Part shown: positions 52,623-60,353 of the stretch, one piece after another
How the letters are laid out: each line of letters starts with the position of its first letter
How positions within the stretch are numbered: the first letter of the stretch is position 1
Assembly (NCBI GenBank): GCA_002310215.1
Contig: DBYR01000014.1
Span: 164,460-228,459 of the forward strand
Direction: 5' to 3'
DNA: 64,000 nt
From: Bacteroidales bacterium UBA1181
Lineage (GTDB): Bacteria; Bacteroidota; Bacteroidia; Bacteroidales; Paludibacteraceae
Made by a program: the position numbers and the translations under genes
The notes under the pieces: generated by a model
What the model was told of the DNA's origin: nothing
Database searches by the model: none
Seen by the model: only the letters and a program-made list of their open reading frames with translations

Positions 52623-54247
52623 CCCCACTTGAGAAACGGCTAAAGGATATCAAGTGGGGTGTATACAGGTTGGGCAATCTTTTTGACATTCAAAGTACAT
52701 TGAGTTTCAATGCAGACAGACTAACCCTTGGAGAAGAATATGACTATGTCACACGTACTTCGCTAAATCAAGGCGTTTTGCAGACAACAGGCTTTGTCAA
52801 TAAAGAAAATATCAATCCTGCAGGTACTTGGAGTCTTGGATTACTTCAGATGGACTTCTTTTATCGTAATAAGCCTTGGTACGCAGGGCAATTCGTCCGA
52901 AAGATTGTCCCAAAGATTACTATTCCAAATGGGGCAAAATTGTTCTTCCAAACTATATTGAATATGCAAAAGCACGCATTGTTGCAGGTGCTTGTGCGTA
53001 ATGTAGATGAGACTTTTGACAATATCAAGATACAGCTGCCACAAACAGCCGATGGCAAGATAGATTTTGCTTTTATGGAAGAATTCGTGCGCGAACTTGA
53101 AGAGTCGCGCTTGCGCGAACTTGAAGCATATTTACTTGCTACAGGTCTCAACGATTATCAGCTTTCAGAAGTTGATCGTTCTGCTCTTCGTAGCTTTAAG
53201 AATATATGTTGGCAGGAATTTCGTGTTGGTGATTTGTTTGACAGAATAAGCACTGTTAAGCTAAATTATAAGGCAAAAGAACTACCACAGCAACCAATTG
53301 GTGATTATACACTACCATGCCTCACATCAAGTTTCATGAATCAGGGATTGAATTACTATGCTCCCCGAAAAGGTGCCACTATTCTGAACAATGTGATTTC
53401 AATTCCATCCAATAGTGATGTATATAGAGCGTACTATCAATCAAGAGACTTTACTGTTTTGTCTGATGCATACGCTATTAAGTGGATATATGATACGACA
53501 GAGATCACATCTAAACAATATCTTTTTATGGTGGCTTGTATAAACAAGGTTACCGACTTGCCTATATATTCCTACAAAAACAAACTAGGTGGTTGGAATG
53601 TTGTAAAAGACAAGTATATCTCCCTTCCTGCTACAGCCGTTGGGCAACCCGACTTGTCTGTTATGGAAGAATTGATAACCGCCATGCAGAAAATTGCCAT
53701 TACAGACGTGGCAAAATTTACCGCTCAACGTTTGGAAGCACCCCAACAGAATGCCGAATCGTCAAACATTATTACTATCTATGATGAGTATCACGAAGGA
53801 TGTATTCCGCTCTACACTTTACGAGCAGCCTGTGGTTATTTCGAGGACGGTGAGGTTCCAGAAGAGGAAGGCTGGGTAGATGCAACAGGGAACGGATTTA
53901 CTCCAGATCCCAAGCGTCATTTTATAGTTCATGCTAAAGGAGATTCAATGTTCCCCAAAATCAAGAATGGCGATTTCTGCATCTTTGAGTGGTATTTAAG
54001 ACAAAATGGGAGGATTGGTTCAAGAGAAGGTGAGATCGTGTTGGCACAATGTAGTGAGTTTGACGCTGATTATGACGGGAAATACACCATCAAGAAATAT
54101 CACAGCGAGAAAGTGGTAACAGAAGATAATTGGTATCATACAAAAATAGAGTTACAACCAATCAATGAAGATCCGAAGTATAGTACTCTAGAGTTTGGCA
54201 TCAATGAATCCGACTGTGTTATTGGTATTTTTGTATGTGCTTTGTAA
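52559..54247 (+). CDS. Specificity subunit with C-terminal S24 peptidase domain
   Basis: 562 aa. Two target-recognition domains (~30-205 and ~215-390), each in HsdS style with 'WGVYRLGNLFDIQST' and 'WQEFRVGDLFDRIST' starts and long helical spacers ('FMEEFVRELEESRLRELEAYLLATGLNDYQ'). The last ~150 residues form a LexA/UmuD-like S24 domain: AACGYFEDG (cleavage-type site), HAKGDSMFPKIKNGDF (Ser 463), YTIKKYHSEKV (Lys 512/513), a Ser-Lys dyad. A specificity subunit carrying an S24 domain is unusual. The start overlaps the methylase end by 64 bp, in a different frame, hinting at translational coupling or at an ancestral in-frame fusion. Confidence 0.8.
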   Translation: MGSFEFNKKSRPNGGLLGKTLAPLEKRLKDIKWGVYRLGNLFDIQSTLSFNADRLTLGEEYDYVTRTSLNQGVLQTTGFVNKENINPAGTWSLGLLQMDFFYRNKPWYAGQFVRKIVPKITIPNGAKLFFQTILNMQKHALLQVLVRNVDETFDNIKIQLPQTADGKIDFAFMEEFVRELEESRLRELEAYLLATGLNDYQLSEVDRSALRSFKNICWQEFRVGDLFDRISTVKLNYKAKELPQQPIGDYTLPCLTSSFMNQGLNYYAPRKGATILNNVISIPSNSDVYRAYYQSRDFTVLSDAYAIKWIYDTTEITSKQYLFMVACINKVTDLPIYSYKNKLGGWNVVKDKYISLPATAVGQPDLSVMEELITAMQKIAITDVAKFTAQRLEAPQQNAESSNIITIYDEYHEGCIPLYTLRAACGYFEDGEVPEEEGWVDATGNGFTPDPKRHFIVHAKGDSMFPKIKNGDFCIFEWYLRQNGRIGSREGEIVLAQCSEFDADYDGKYTIKKYHSEKVVTEDNWYHTKIELQPINEDPKYSTLEFGINESDCVIGIFVCAL

Positions 54248-54275
54248 AATCAATTAAGTATAGAGTTGTTTTAAT

Positions 54276-56300
54276 ATGGAAAGGACTTTCACAACAAATT
54301 CTCGTTTGGTAAATGACTTATTTGCAAATTATATAAGTACATTTGCTGCCTTGTGTGAATTAATCAATAATTCTATACAGGCAGATGCTAAGAATATATG
54401 GCTGGATATAGACTATACACCAGAAGAAGAATTTTGTCCTTTGGTTATCAAGAAGATTGTGATCAAAGACGATGGTCATGGTGTTCATATAGATGATCTC
54501 GGCAACAAAATATTGGATATCGGAACCAACAACAAAGATGGTGGTAAAGGAATAGGCCGTTTTGCGGCTTTTCAGTTGGGTAAGTCTGTCGAAATTGAGA
54601 CAGTTGGTTTTTCTCAAGGGAGAAACAATTTTTCAAAAGCGGTAATTCCTTTGAAGTTTGATTCATTTGGGAAAAACATCAATGTTTCTGAGGTAAAGAT
54701 AGAGACTCAAGAGGATATATTGGAGGGAATGAATCACTCCACTTACTATAAAGTGACCATTGATGGCTTGTATGACAGTGATGTTACGGAACGAGAGCCA
54801 AAAAAGAAAATCATCGACAAAATGCTCCAATGCAACATCGCAGACGCTATTTTTGAACGATATCCATTGAAGATTTTTAATCGTAACCTATTTTTCTTCA
54901 TAAACAAAAAGAAGATAGATCCGAAGGATTATGTTATTAATTCACCAATAATTAAAACAATCCCATATAGTGACAAGAAGGGGAATCAACATAAGATACA
55001 ATTCCAATTCTTTAATATCAAGGGTATTGAGAAGAGGAAAGTGTTTTTAACGACAAACAATGCGGGAATTCAAACTATTGCATCAGGGTTTGAATACGAT
55101 GCGGAATGGCTTAGTCCCAAAATAGGTGGATGGTTTATTTATGTATCTTCAGAAACATTATCCACAGATATTTATAGAAATATCGCTCTGGATGAGATGG
55201 ATGAAGAGGTGAAATCCTTCAAGTCATTTATTAAAGAACAATTAACAGCGTTCTTCCGTGAAAAAAACATTGAATTTGATAATTTCATCGATAAGCTAAA
55301 AAAGGATGACTATTACCCATATAAGGAGAAGTCTTCTTCTAGATCAAAGACCGTATTATTCGACAAATTAGCATTTCTTGTAGAAGACAAGTATAATCTG
55401 CTGAACGAACAGAACAGATTACGTGAAATTGTATATCCTTTAATTGATAGGACTATATCTAACGGAGAACTTGATAAGATACTAAAAAGCATTCTAAAAC
55501 TCAACAAAAAGACTATCGAGCAGTTTAACGACTTGCTGGATAGGACTGAATTGGAAGATGTCATCGCTTTTTCCGATAAAGTTGCTTTGAAGATGGAAGA
55601 GCTTGAATTTATCGAGAAGCTAACTTATTCGGAAATCTCCAAACATTTGAAAGAAAGAAAGGAACTTCATAAATTCCTGGAAAAGATGTTGTGGATTTTT
55701 GGAGAAGAGTTCAATGATGCAACGAAATTGTTGTCAGATAAAGGCTTGGAAAAGAATCTCACAGAGTTGCGAGATGACATTATGAGATATAAACCATCCA
55801 AGAAGGATGACAATGTCAATAAGAATGCAGGAAAATCTACAAAATCAATAACTGACTTATTCATGTATAGTGAGAAGATCATTGATTGTAATAAAAGGGA
55901 AGTTTTAGTTGTTGAGTTAAAGGCTCCCAAAGTAAAAGTTAGTCCGGTTGAATTAGCACAAGCCATGCGATACGCACGGGAAATTGAACAGAGTGGCCAG
56001 ACACCTCAATACGTATACTTCAAGATAATACTTGTTAGTTCTGATATAAGTGAATCTGGAAAGTATGAGATAAAAGGTGAGGAAAATAATCCTTTCTTGT
56101 ATTTCCGCAGCAAAAGTGGCCGGGTTGAAGTATGGGTTATGAAATGGTCTGACCTTATTGAAAGACAGAAACGGAGGCTCAAATATCTTTCTAATTCACT
56201 TGAGATAAAAGATGTAGATGTACAAGAGAAGGCCGCCAAGGATTTTGAAGAAATAAATTTACAAAGAACAACATCTACTCTGAGGCTGGTTAATGTATAG
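54276..56300 (+). CDS. GHKL ATPase with C-terminal PD-(D/E)XK-like domain
   Basis: 674 aa. The N-terminus is a GHKL (Hsp90/MutL/histidine kinase) ATPase: ELINNSIQADAKNI (N box), VIKDDGHGVHIDD (G1), DGGKGIGRFAAFQLG (G2). A helical coiled region occupies ~330-520. Near residue 537 lies IIDCNKREVLVVELKAPKVKV with D537, E547, K549, the D-ExK core of PD-(D/E)XK nucleases, followed by 'ELAQAMRYAREIEQSG'. An ATP-gated nuclease is therefore suggested. It starts 28 bp after the specificity/S24 gene, so it is likely cotranscribed with the RM cluster. Confidence 0.75.
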   Translation: MERTFTTNSRLVNDLFANYISTFAALCELINNSIQADAKNIWLDIDYTPEEEFCPLVIKKIVIKDDGHGVHIDDLGNKILDIGTNNKDGGKGIGRFAAFQLGKSVEIETVGFSQGRNNFSKAVIPLKFDSFGKNINVSEVKIETQEDILEGMNHSTYYKVTIDGLYDSDVTEREPKKKIIDKMLQCNIADAIFERYPLKIFNRNLFFFINKKKIDPKDYVINSPIIKTIPYSDKKGNQHKIQFQFFNIKGIEKRKVFLTTNNAGIQTIASGFEYDAEWLSPKIGGWFIYVSSETLSTDIYRNIALDEMDEEVKSFKSFIKEQLTAFFREKNIEFDNFIDKLKKDDYYPYKEKSSSRSKTVLFDKLAFLVEDKYNLLNEQNRLREIVYPLIDRTISNGELDKILKSILKLNKKTIEQFNDLLDRTELEDVIAFSDKVALKMEELEFIEKLTYSEISKHLKERKELHKFLEKMLWIFGEEFNDATKLLSDKGLEKNLTELRDDIMRYKPSKKDDNVNKNAGKSTKSITDLFMYSEKIIDCNKREVLVVELKAPKVKVSPVELAQAMRYAREIEQSGQTPQYVYFKIILVSSDISESGKYEIKGEENNPFLYFRSKSGRVEVWVMKWSDLIERQKRRLKYLSNSLEIKDVDVQEKAAKDFEEINLQRTTSTLRLVNV

Positions 56301-56594
56301 TAAATGGATAGATGATAGATAATTAACAAGGGGGAATCGAGTGTTAGCTCCTGACGAGATATTGTTTATGAGAAGAATAGCAATATTGTGATATGAAGGG
56401 GAACTGTAGTGGATTTTGTAATCACATAAAGTGATGATAACGGCAACAATATCTCTGTTGAAAACCTAATGGATAACACATGTGCAAGCTATTAGGGTCC
56501 ATCATCTAGAAATAAAACAATGATAATAGCTATACTTCTTCCTCCCTCCCCATTTTTAGCTCACCCTCCCCGCAATATACCTAACATATAGGGA
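56301..56594. other. Intergenic region without gene
   Basis: 294 bp, AT-rich, no ORF of note. The C/T-rich stretch 56543-56577 precedes the promoter at 56595. Nothing further seen. Confidence 0.5.
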
Positions 56595-56625
56595 TTGCCT
56601 ACACCTGCGTTCGCCTCTACCTTTG
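56595..56625 (+). promoter_or_regulatory. Promoter before the stub lipoprotein/DUF2149 genes
   Basis: TTG at 56595-56597, a 20-nt spacer and TACCTTTG at 56618-56625, a close match to the Bacteroidetes consensus. Confidence 0.75.
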
Positions 56626-56658
56626 CACCCGAAATAAAAAAGTTAAAAGTATTTGATT

Positions 56659-56778
56659 ATGAACGCAAAACGAATTTTTAGATTTATGGCCGTTGCATTA
56701 ATGGCTTTCCCTTTGTTCACAAGTTGTCTTGAAATCAAGGATTTGACAGTGTCAGAGAATAGCGGTGAAAGAGAATGA
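56659..56778 (+). CDS. 39-aa stub lipoprotein signal peptide
   Basis: Encodes MNAKRIFRFMAVALMAFPLF then TSC and 16 more residues to a stop: a complete lipoprotein signal and almost nothing else. The stop overlaps the ATG of the DUF2149 gene (ATGA). The shape suggests the start of a longer lipoprotein gene, with the rest deleted together with genes that normally separate it from DUF2149 (inference). It could also be a small leader peptide. Confidence 0.6.
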   Translation: MNAKRIFRFMAVALMAFPLFTSCLEIKDLTVSENSGERE

Positions 56779-57086
56779 GCCTGGGCGAAGACGACGATCC
56801 GATGAGTGTCGTCAGCAATCTTTTCGACGTGGCTATGGTCTTTGCCGTAGCCTTGATGGTCGCTTTGGTCGCAAGGTATAATATGACGGAGATATTCAGC
56901 CAAGAGGATTATACGATGGTGAAAAATCCAGGGAAGGAGAACATGGAGATCATCACCAAGGAGGGCGGTAAAATCAACCGATACACCGCCACCGATGAAT
57001 CAGAGCCATCTGAGGGGAAAAGAGGAAAGAAGGTGGGCGTCGCCTACCAATTGGAGAATGGGGAGATTATTTATGTGCCGGAGTGA
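56775..57086 (+). CDS. DUF2149 family membrane protein
   Basis: 103 aa. 'DDDPMSVVSNLFDVAMVFAVALMVALVARY' is the DUF2149 core, a single transmembrane segment after an acidic start, followed by a short soluble tail with 'EGKRGKKVGVAYQLENGEIIYVPE'. In other Bacteroidetes this gene closes heme/metal uptake operons with CobN-like and ExbB/MotA-like genes. Here the partners are absent; the promoter and stub lead directly into it. Confidence 0.8.
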   Translation: MSLGEDDDPMSVVSNLFDVAMVFAVALMVALVARYNMTEIFSQEDYTMVKNPGKENMEIITKEGGKINRYTATDESEPSEGKRGKKVGVAYQLENGEIIYVPE

Positions 57087-57134
57087 GGAAGTTAAGCCAT
57101 ATAGATCCTCTCTATTGGTTTAATCGACCATGAA

Positions 57135-57177
57135 TCAAAAAATTTAGGAGCCATACTTTATCGCAAAGTATGGCTCC
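57135..57177 (-). terminator. Terminator of the asnB-gltD-gltB operon (minus)
   Basis: A 13-bp perfect stem GGAGCCATACTTT/AAAGTATGGCTCC (57147-57177) with a 5-nt loop. On the minus strand it is followed by TAAATTTTTTGATT. Confidence 0.8.
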
Positions 57178-57248
57178 TCTCTTCAAAGTGAATCTATAGA
57201 ATGAACTTGATATCGGTTATTCGCTCTTAAAAACCTTTTGTGCAAGTC

Positions 57249-58913
57249 TTAATAGGCTTGTTCATGTACACCCTTCACGGCTCTACCGCTTGGCTCGTTC
57301 ATGCGTTTCCATGCTGCGTCCCATTCGAGGGCGATGGCGGTGGAACAAGCGACGGAGGCCTCGTGAGGAACGCTCTTCGCAGCGCTCTCGCTTGGGAAGT
57401 GCTCCTCGAAGATGGTACGGTAGTAATACTCCTCCTTGTTCAGTGGGGTGTTGATAGGGAAGCGCTCGGCGGCGTGCGCCATCTCGTCGTCGGACACGGC
57501 GGCGGAGGTGATGGCCTTCAACGTGTCGATCCAGCTGTAGCCGACACCGTCGCTGAATTGCTCTTTCTGCCTCCATGCCACGCTCTCCGGCAAAAGGTCG
57601 GCGCAGGCGAGACGGACGATCTTCTTCTCGATCTCCTTGCCCGCACACATCTTAGCTTGCGGGTTCAGGCGCATGGCCACGTCGAGGAACTCTTTGTCGA
57701 GGAATGGCACACGGCCTTCCACACCCCATGCGGCCAATGATTTGTTGGCCCTCAGGCAATCGTAGAGATAGAGCTTGCCCAACTTGCGGACGGTCTCCTC
57801 ATGGAAGTCCTTCGATGATGGCGCCTTGTGGAAGTAGAGGTAGCCTCCAAAGATCTCGTCGGCACCCTCGCCGCTCAGCACCATCTTGATACCCATGCTT
57901 CTGATGACACGGGCGAGCAAATACATTGGGGTGGATGCGCGGACGGTCGTCACATCATAGGTCTCGATGTGGTAGATCACGTCACGTATAGCGTCCAGAC
58001 CCTCTTGGATCGTATAGTTGATTTCATGGTGGACCGTACCGATATGGTCTGCCACCTCCTTCGCCTTCGCCAAGTCTGGCGCACCCTTAAGTCCTACGGC
58101 GAACGAGTGCAGTTGTGGCCACCATGCCTCCTTCTGGTCATCGGTCTCAACCCTGTTCTTGGCGAATTTCTTCGCGATGGCTGAGATGACGGAGCTGTCG
58201 AGTCCGCCGGAAAGCAACACACCGTAAGGCACGTCGCTCATGAGTTGTCTCTTGACCGCCTTCTCCAGTGCGTCGCGCAATGTGGCGATGTCTGCCTCAT
58301 TGTCCTTCACCGCCTCATAGCTCTCCCAGTCACGCTTGTACCAGCGGGTCATCTTGCCTTCCTTGCTCCAATAGTAATGTCCGGGCAGGAATGGTTCGTA
58401 GCTTTCGCAGAAACCCTCCAGCGCCTTCAGCTCGCTGGCGCAATAGACGGTGCCGTCCGCATCTTTGCCGATGTACAGAGGAATGACACCGATCGGGTCA
58501 CGTGCGATGAGGAACTCGTCCTTCTCCTCGTCGTAGAGGGCGAAGGCGAAGATACCGCTCAGGTCTTCGAGGAAGTTGATGCCCTTCTCACGGTAGAGTG
58601 GGAGGATCACCTCGCAGTCGCTACCCGTCTGAAACTCGTACTTCCCGTTGTAGCGGGCGCGTATGTCCCTGTGGTTGTATATCTCTCCATTGACGGCAAG
58701 CACTTGTTTGCCGTCGCTGCTGAACAACGGTTGTTTACCACTCTTCGGATCGACGATGGAAAGGCGTTCGTGTGCCAGAATCGCACTTTTCCCTACGTGG
58801 ATACCGCTCCAGTCTGGTCCCCGATGTCTGATCTTCTGTGACATCCTAAGCGCTTTGGGACGCATCTCTTGGGTTCTCCCCTCGATATTGAATATTCCTA
58901 CTATGCCGCACAT
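57249..58913 (-). CDS. asnB: Asparagine synthase (glutamine-hydrolysing), AsnB
   Basis: 554 aa. N-terminal glutaminase with catalytic Cys 2 (MCGIVGIFN), RGPDWSGI and 'NGEIYNH'. The synthetase domain has the PP-loop SGGLDSSVIS and 'LSGEGADEIFGGYLYF'. It makes asparagine from aspartate and glutamine. It lies downstream of gltD (25-bp gap) in an operon for ammonium assimilation. Confidence 0.96.
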   Translation of the reverse strand: MCGIVGIFNIEGRTQEMRPKALRMSQKIRHRGPDWSGIHVGKSAILAHERLSIVDPKSGKQPLFSSDGKQVLAVNGEIYNHRDIRARYNGKYEFQTGSDCEVILPLYREKGINFLEDLSGIFAFALYDEEKDEFLIARDPIGVIPLYIGKDADGTVYCASELKALEGFCESYEPFLPGHYYWSKEGKMTRWYKRDWESYEAVKDNEADIATLRDALEKAVKRQLMSDVPYGVLLSGGLDSSVISAIAKKFAKNRVETDDQKEAWWPQLHSFAVGLKGAPDLAKAKEVADHIGTVHHEINYTIQEGLDAIRDVIYHIETYDVTTVRASTPMYLLARVIRSMGIKMVLSGEGADEIFGGYLYFHKAPSSKDFHEETVRKLGKLYLYDCLRANKSLAAWGVEGRVPFLDKEFLDVAMRLNPQAKMCAGKEIEKKIVRLACADLLPESVAWRQKEQFSDGVGYSWIDTLKAITSAAVSDDEMAHAAERFPINTPLNKEEYYYRTIFEEHFPSESAAKSVPHEASVACSTAIALEWDAAWKRMNEPSGRAVKGVHEQAY

Positions 58914-58938
58914 ATCATTGTATTTTTTTGTTGATCAA

Positions 58939-60282
58939 TTATTTGGATGATAAGTATTGGTCGACAGCCTCGGCGGTTTTCCTACCGCTTGCGATGGCGC
59001 GTACCACAAGGCTCGCTCCGCTCTGCGCGTCGCCCGCCAGGAACACGTTCTCCGCCAACCCCGGATGCTCCGGTTTCAGGAATCCCATGGCCAATAGTAC
59101 CATGTCGCACTCGATGACCTCCTTCTTTCCTGTTGGTTTCATGATGGGTCTGCCTCCCTCTGGATTAGGTACCCATTCCACCTCCTCCACCTCGGCGCCG
59201 GTCAATACACCGTTCTTGCCGATGAACTTGTTGGTGTTGAGCAACCAACGACGGTCGCATCCCTCCTCGTGAGAAGTGGTGGTCTTGAGGATCACCGGCC
59301 AATAAGGCCATGGGGTGGAAGGGTTCTCGCCTACAGGAGGCTTAGGCATGATCTCGATCTGGGTAACGCTCTTCGCACCCTGACGGTGAGCGGTTCCGAT
59401 GCAGTCTGAACCGGTGTCACCACCACCGATCACCAATACCTTCTTGTCCTTCGCGTTCACCAATTCGCTCTCCTTGAACTTCTTGCCCGCTAAGATTCTG
59501 TTCTGCTGGCTGAGCATCTCAAGGGCGAGGTATACGCCTTTCAGCTCTCTTCCCTCGATCTTCAGGTCACGTGCCGTAGGGGTTCCCGTGCAGATGACGT
59601 AAGCGTCGAATCCAGCTGGCAGCTTCGTCTCGTCGACCGTCTTGTTGTATTCGAATTTGATGCCTTCCTCCTCCATCACCTTGATACGACGATCGATGAT
59701 GTTCTTGGAGAGCTTGAAGTTAGGAATACCGTAGCGGAGCAATCCGCCGGCTGCCTCGTTCTTCTCGTAGACAGTCACCTCGTAACCCCTCTTGTTGAGT
59801 TGGTTGGCGGTAGATAAGCCGGACGGGCCGGAACCTACCACCAGCACCTTCTTGCCGTTGCGGACAGGGTGCTCCACCGTCACGTAGTTCTCCGCGAAGG
59901 CGTGCTCGATGATGGCGCACTCGTTTTCCCTACATGTGGTAGGCTCACCCATGGAGAGGTTGAGGACGCAGGCCTTCTCGCACAAAGCGGGGCATATCCT
60001 TCCTGTGAACTCAGGAAAATCATTGGTCTCATGCAATAGCTGATAGGCGGTTTCCCACTCTCCCTTGTAGAGAGCGTCCTGCCATTCAGGTTGTTTGTTG
60101 CCGAGCGGACAAGCCCAGTGGCAGAATGGCACACCGCAATCCATGCAGCGGGAGGCTTGTAGCTGTCGGTCCTTGATGTTCAGTTTCTGTTCCACTTCCG
60201 CGAAGTCGTGGATTCTGTCTTGGATGGGACGATGTCCTGCTTCTTTGCGAGGAATCGTTAGAAATGCTTTTGGATTTCCCAT
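58939..60282 (-). CDS. gltD: Glutamate synthase small subunit
   Basis: 447 aa. N-terminal Fe-S-like Cys cluster ASRCMDCGVPFCHWACPLGN and CPALCEKACVLN, FAD-binding VVGSGPSGLSTANQL and NAD(P)H-binding VIGGGDTGSDCIGTA. It carries electrons from NAD(P)H to the large subunit (GltB). It lies 71 bp downstream of gltB. Confidence 0.96.
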   Translation of the reverse strand: MGNPKAFLTIPRKEAGHRPIQDRIHDFAEVEQKLNIKDRQLQASRCMDCGVPFCHWACPLGNKQPEWQDALYKGEWETAYQLLHETNDFPEFTGRICPALCEKACVLNLSMGEPTTCRENECAIIEHAFAENYVTVEHPVRNGKKVLVVGSGPSGLSTANQLNKRGYEVTVYEKNEAAGGLLRYGIPNFKLSKNIIDRRIKVMEEEGIKFEYNKTVDETKLPAGFDAYVICTGTPTARDLKIEGRELKGVYLALEMLSQQNRILAGKKFKESELVNAKDKKVLVIGGGDTGSDCIGTAHRQGAKSVTQIEIMPKPPVGENPSTPWPYWPVILKTTTSHEEGCDRRWLLNTNKFIGKNGVLTGAEVEEVEWVPNPEGGRPIMKPTGKKEVIECDMVLLAMGFLKPEHPGLAENVFLAGDAQSGASLVVRAIASGRKTAEAVDQYLSSK

Positions 60283-60353
60283 GATGTATCTTCTGTTGGG
60301 AAGACGGTGCCCACACGGTGCGCTGACCGACTTCCATGTGTTTTACTCTTTGA

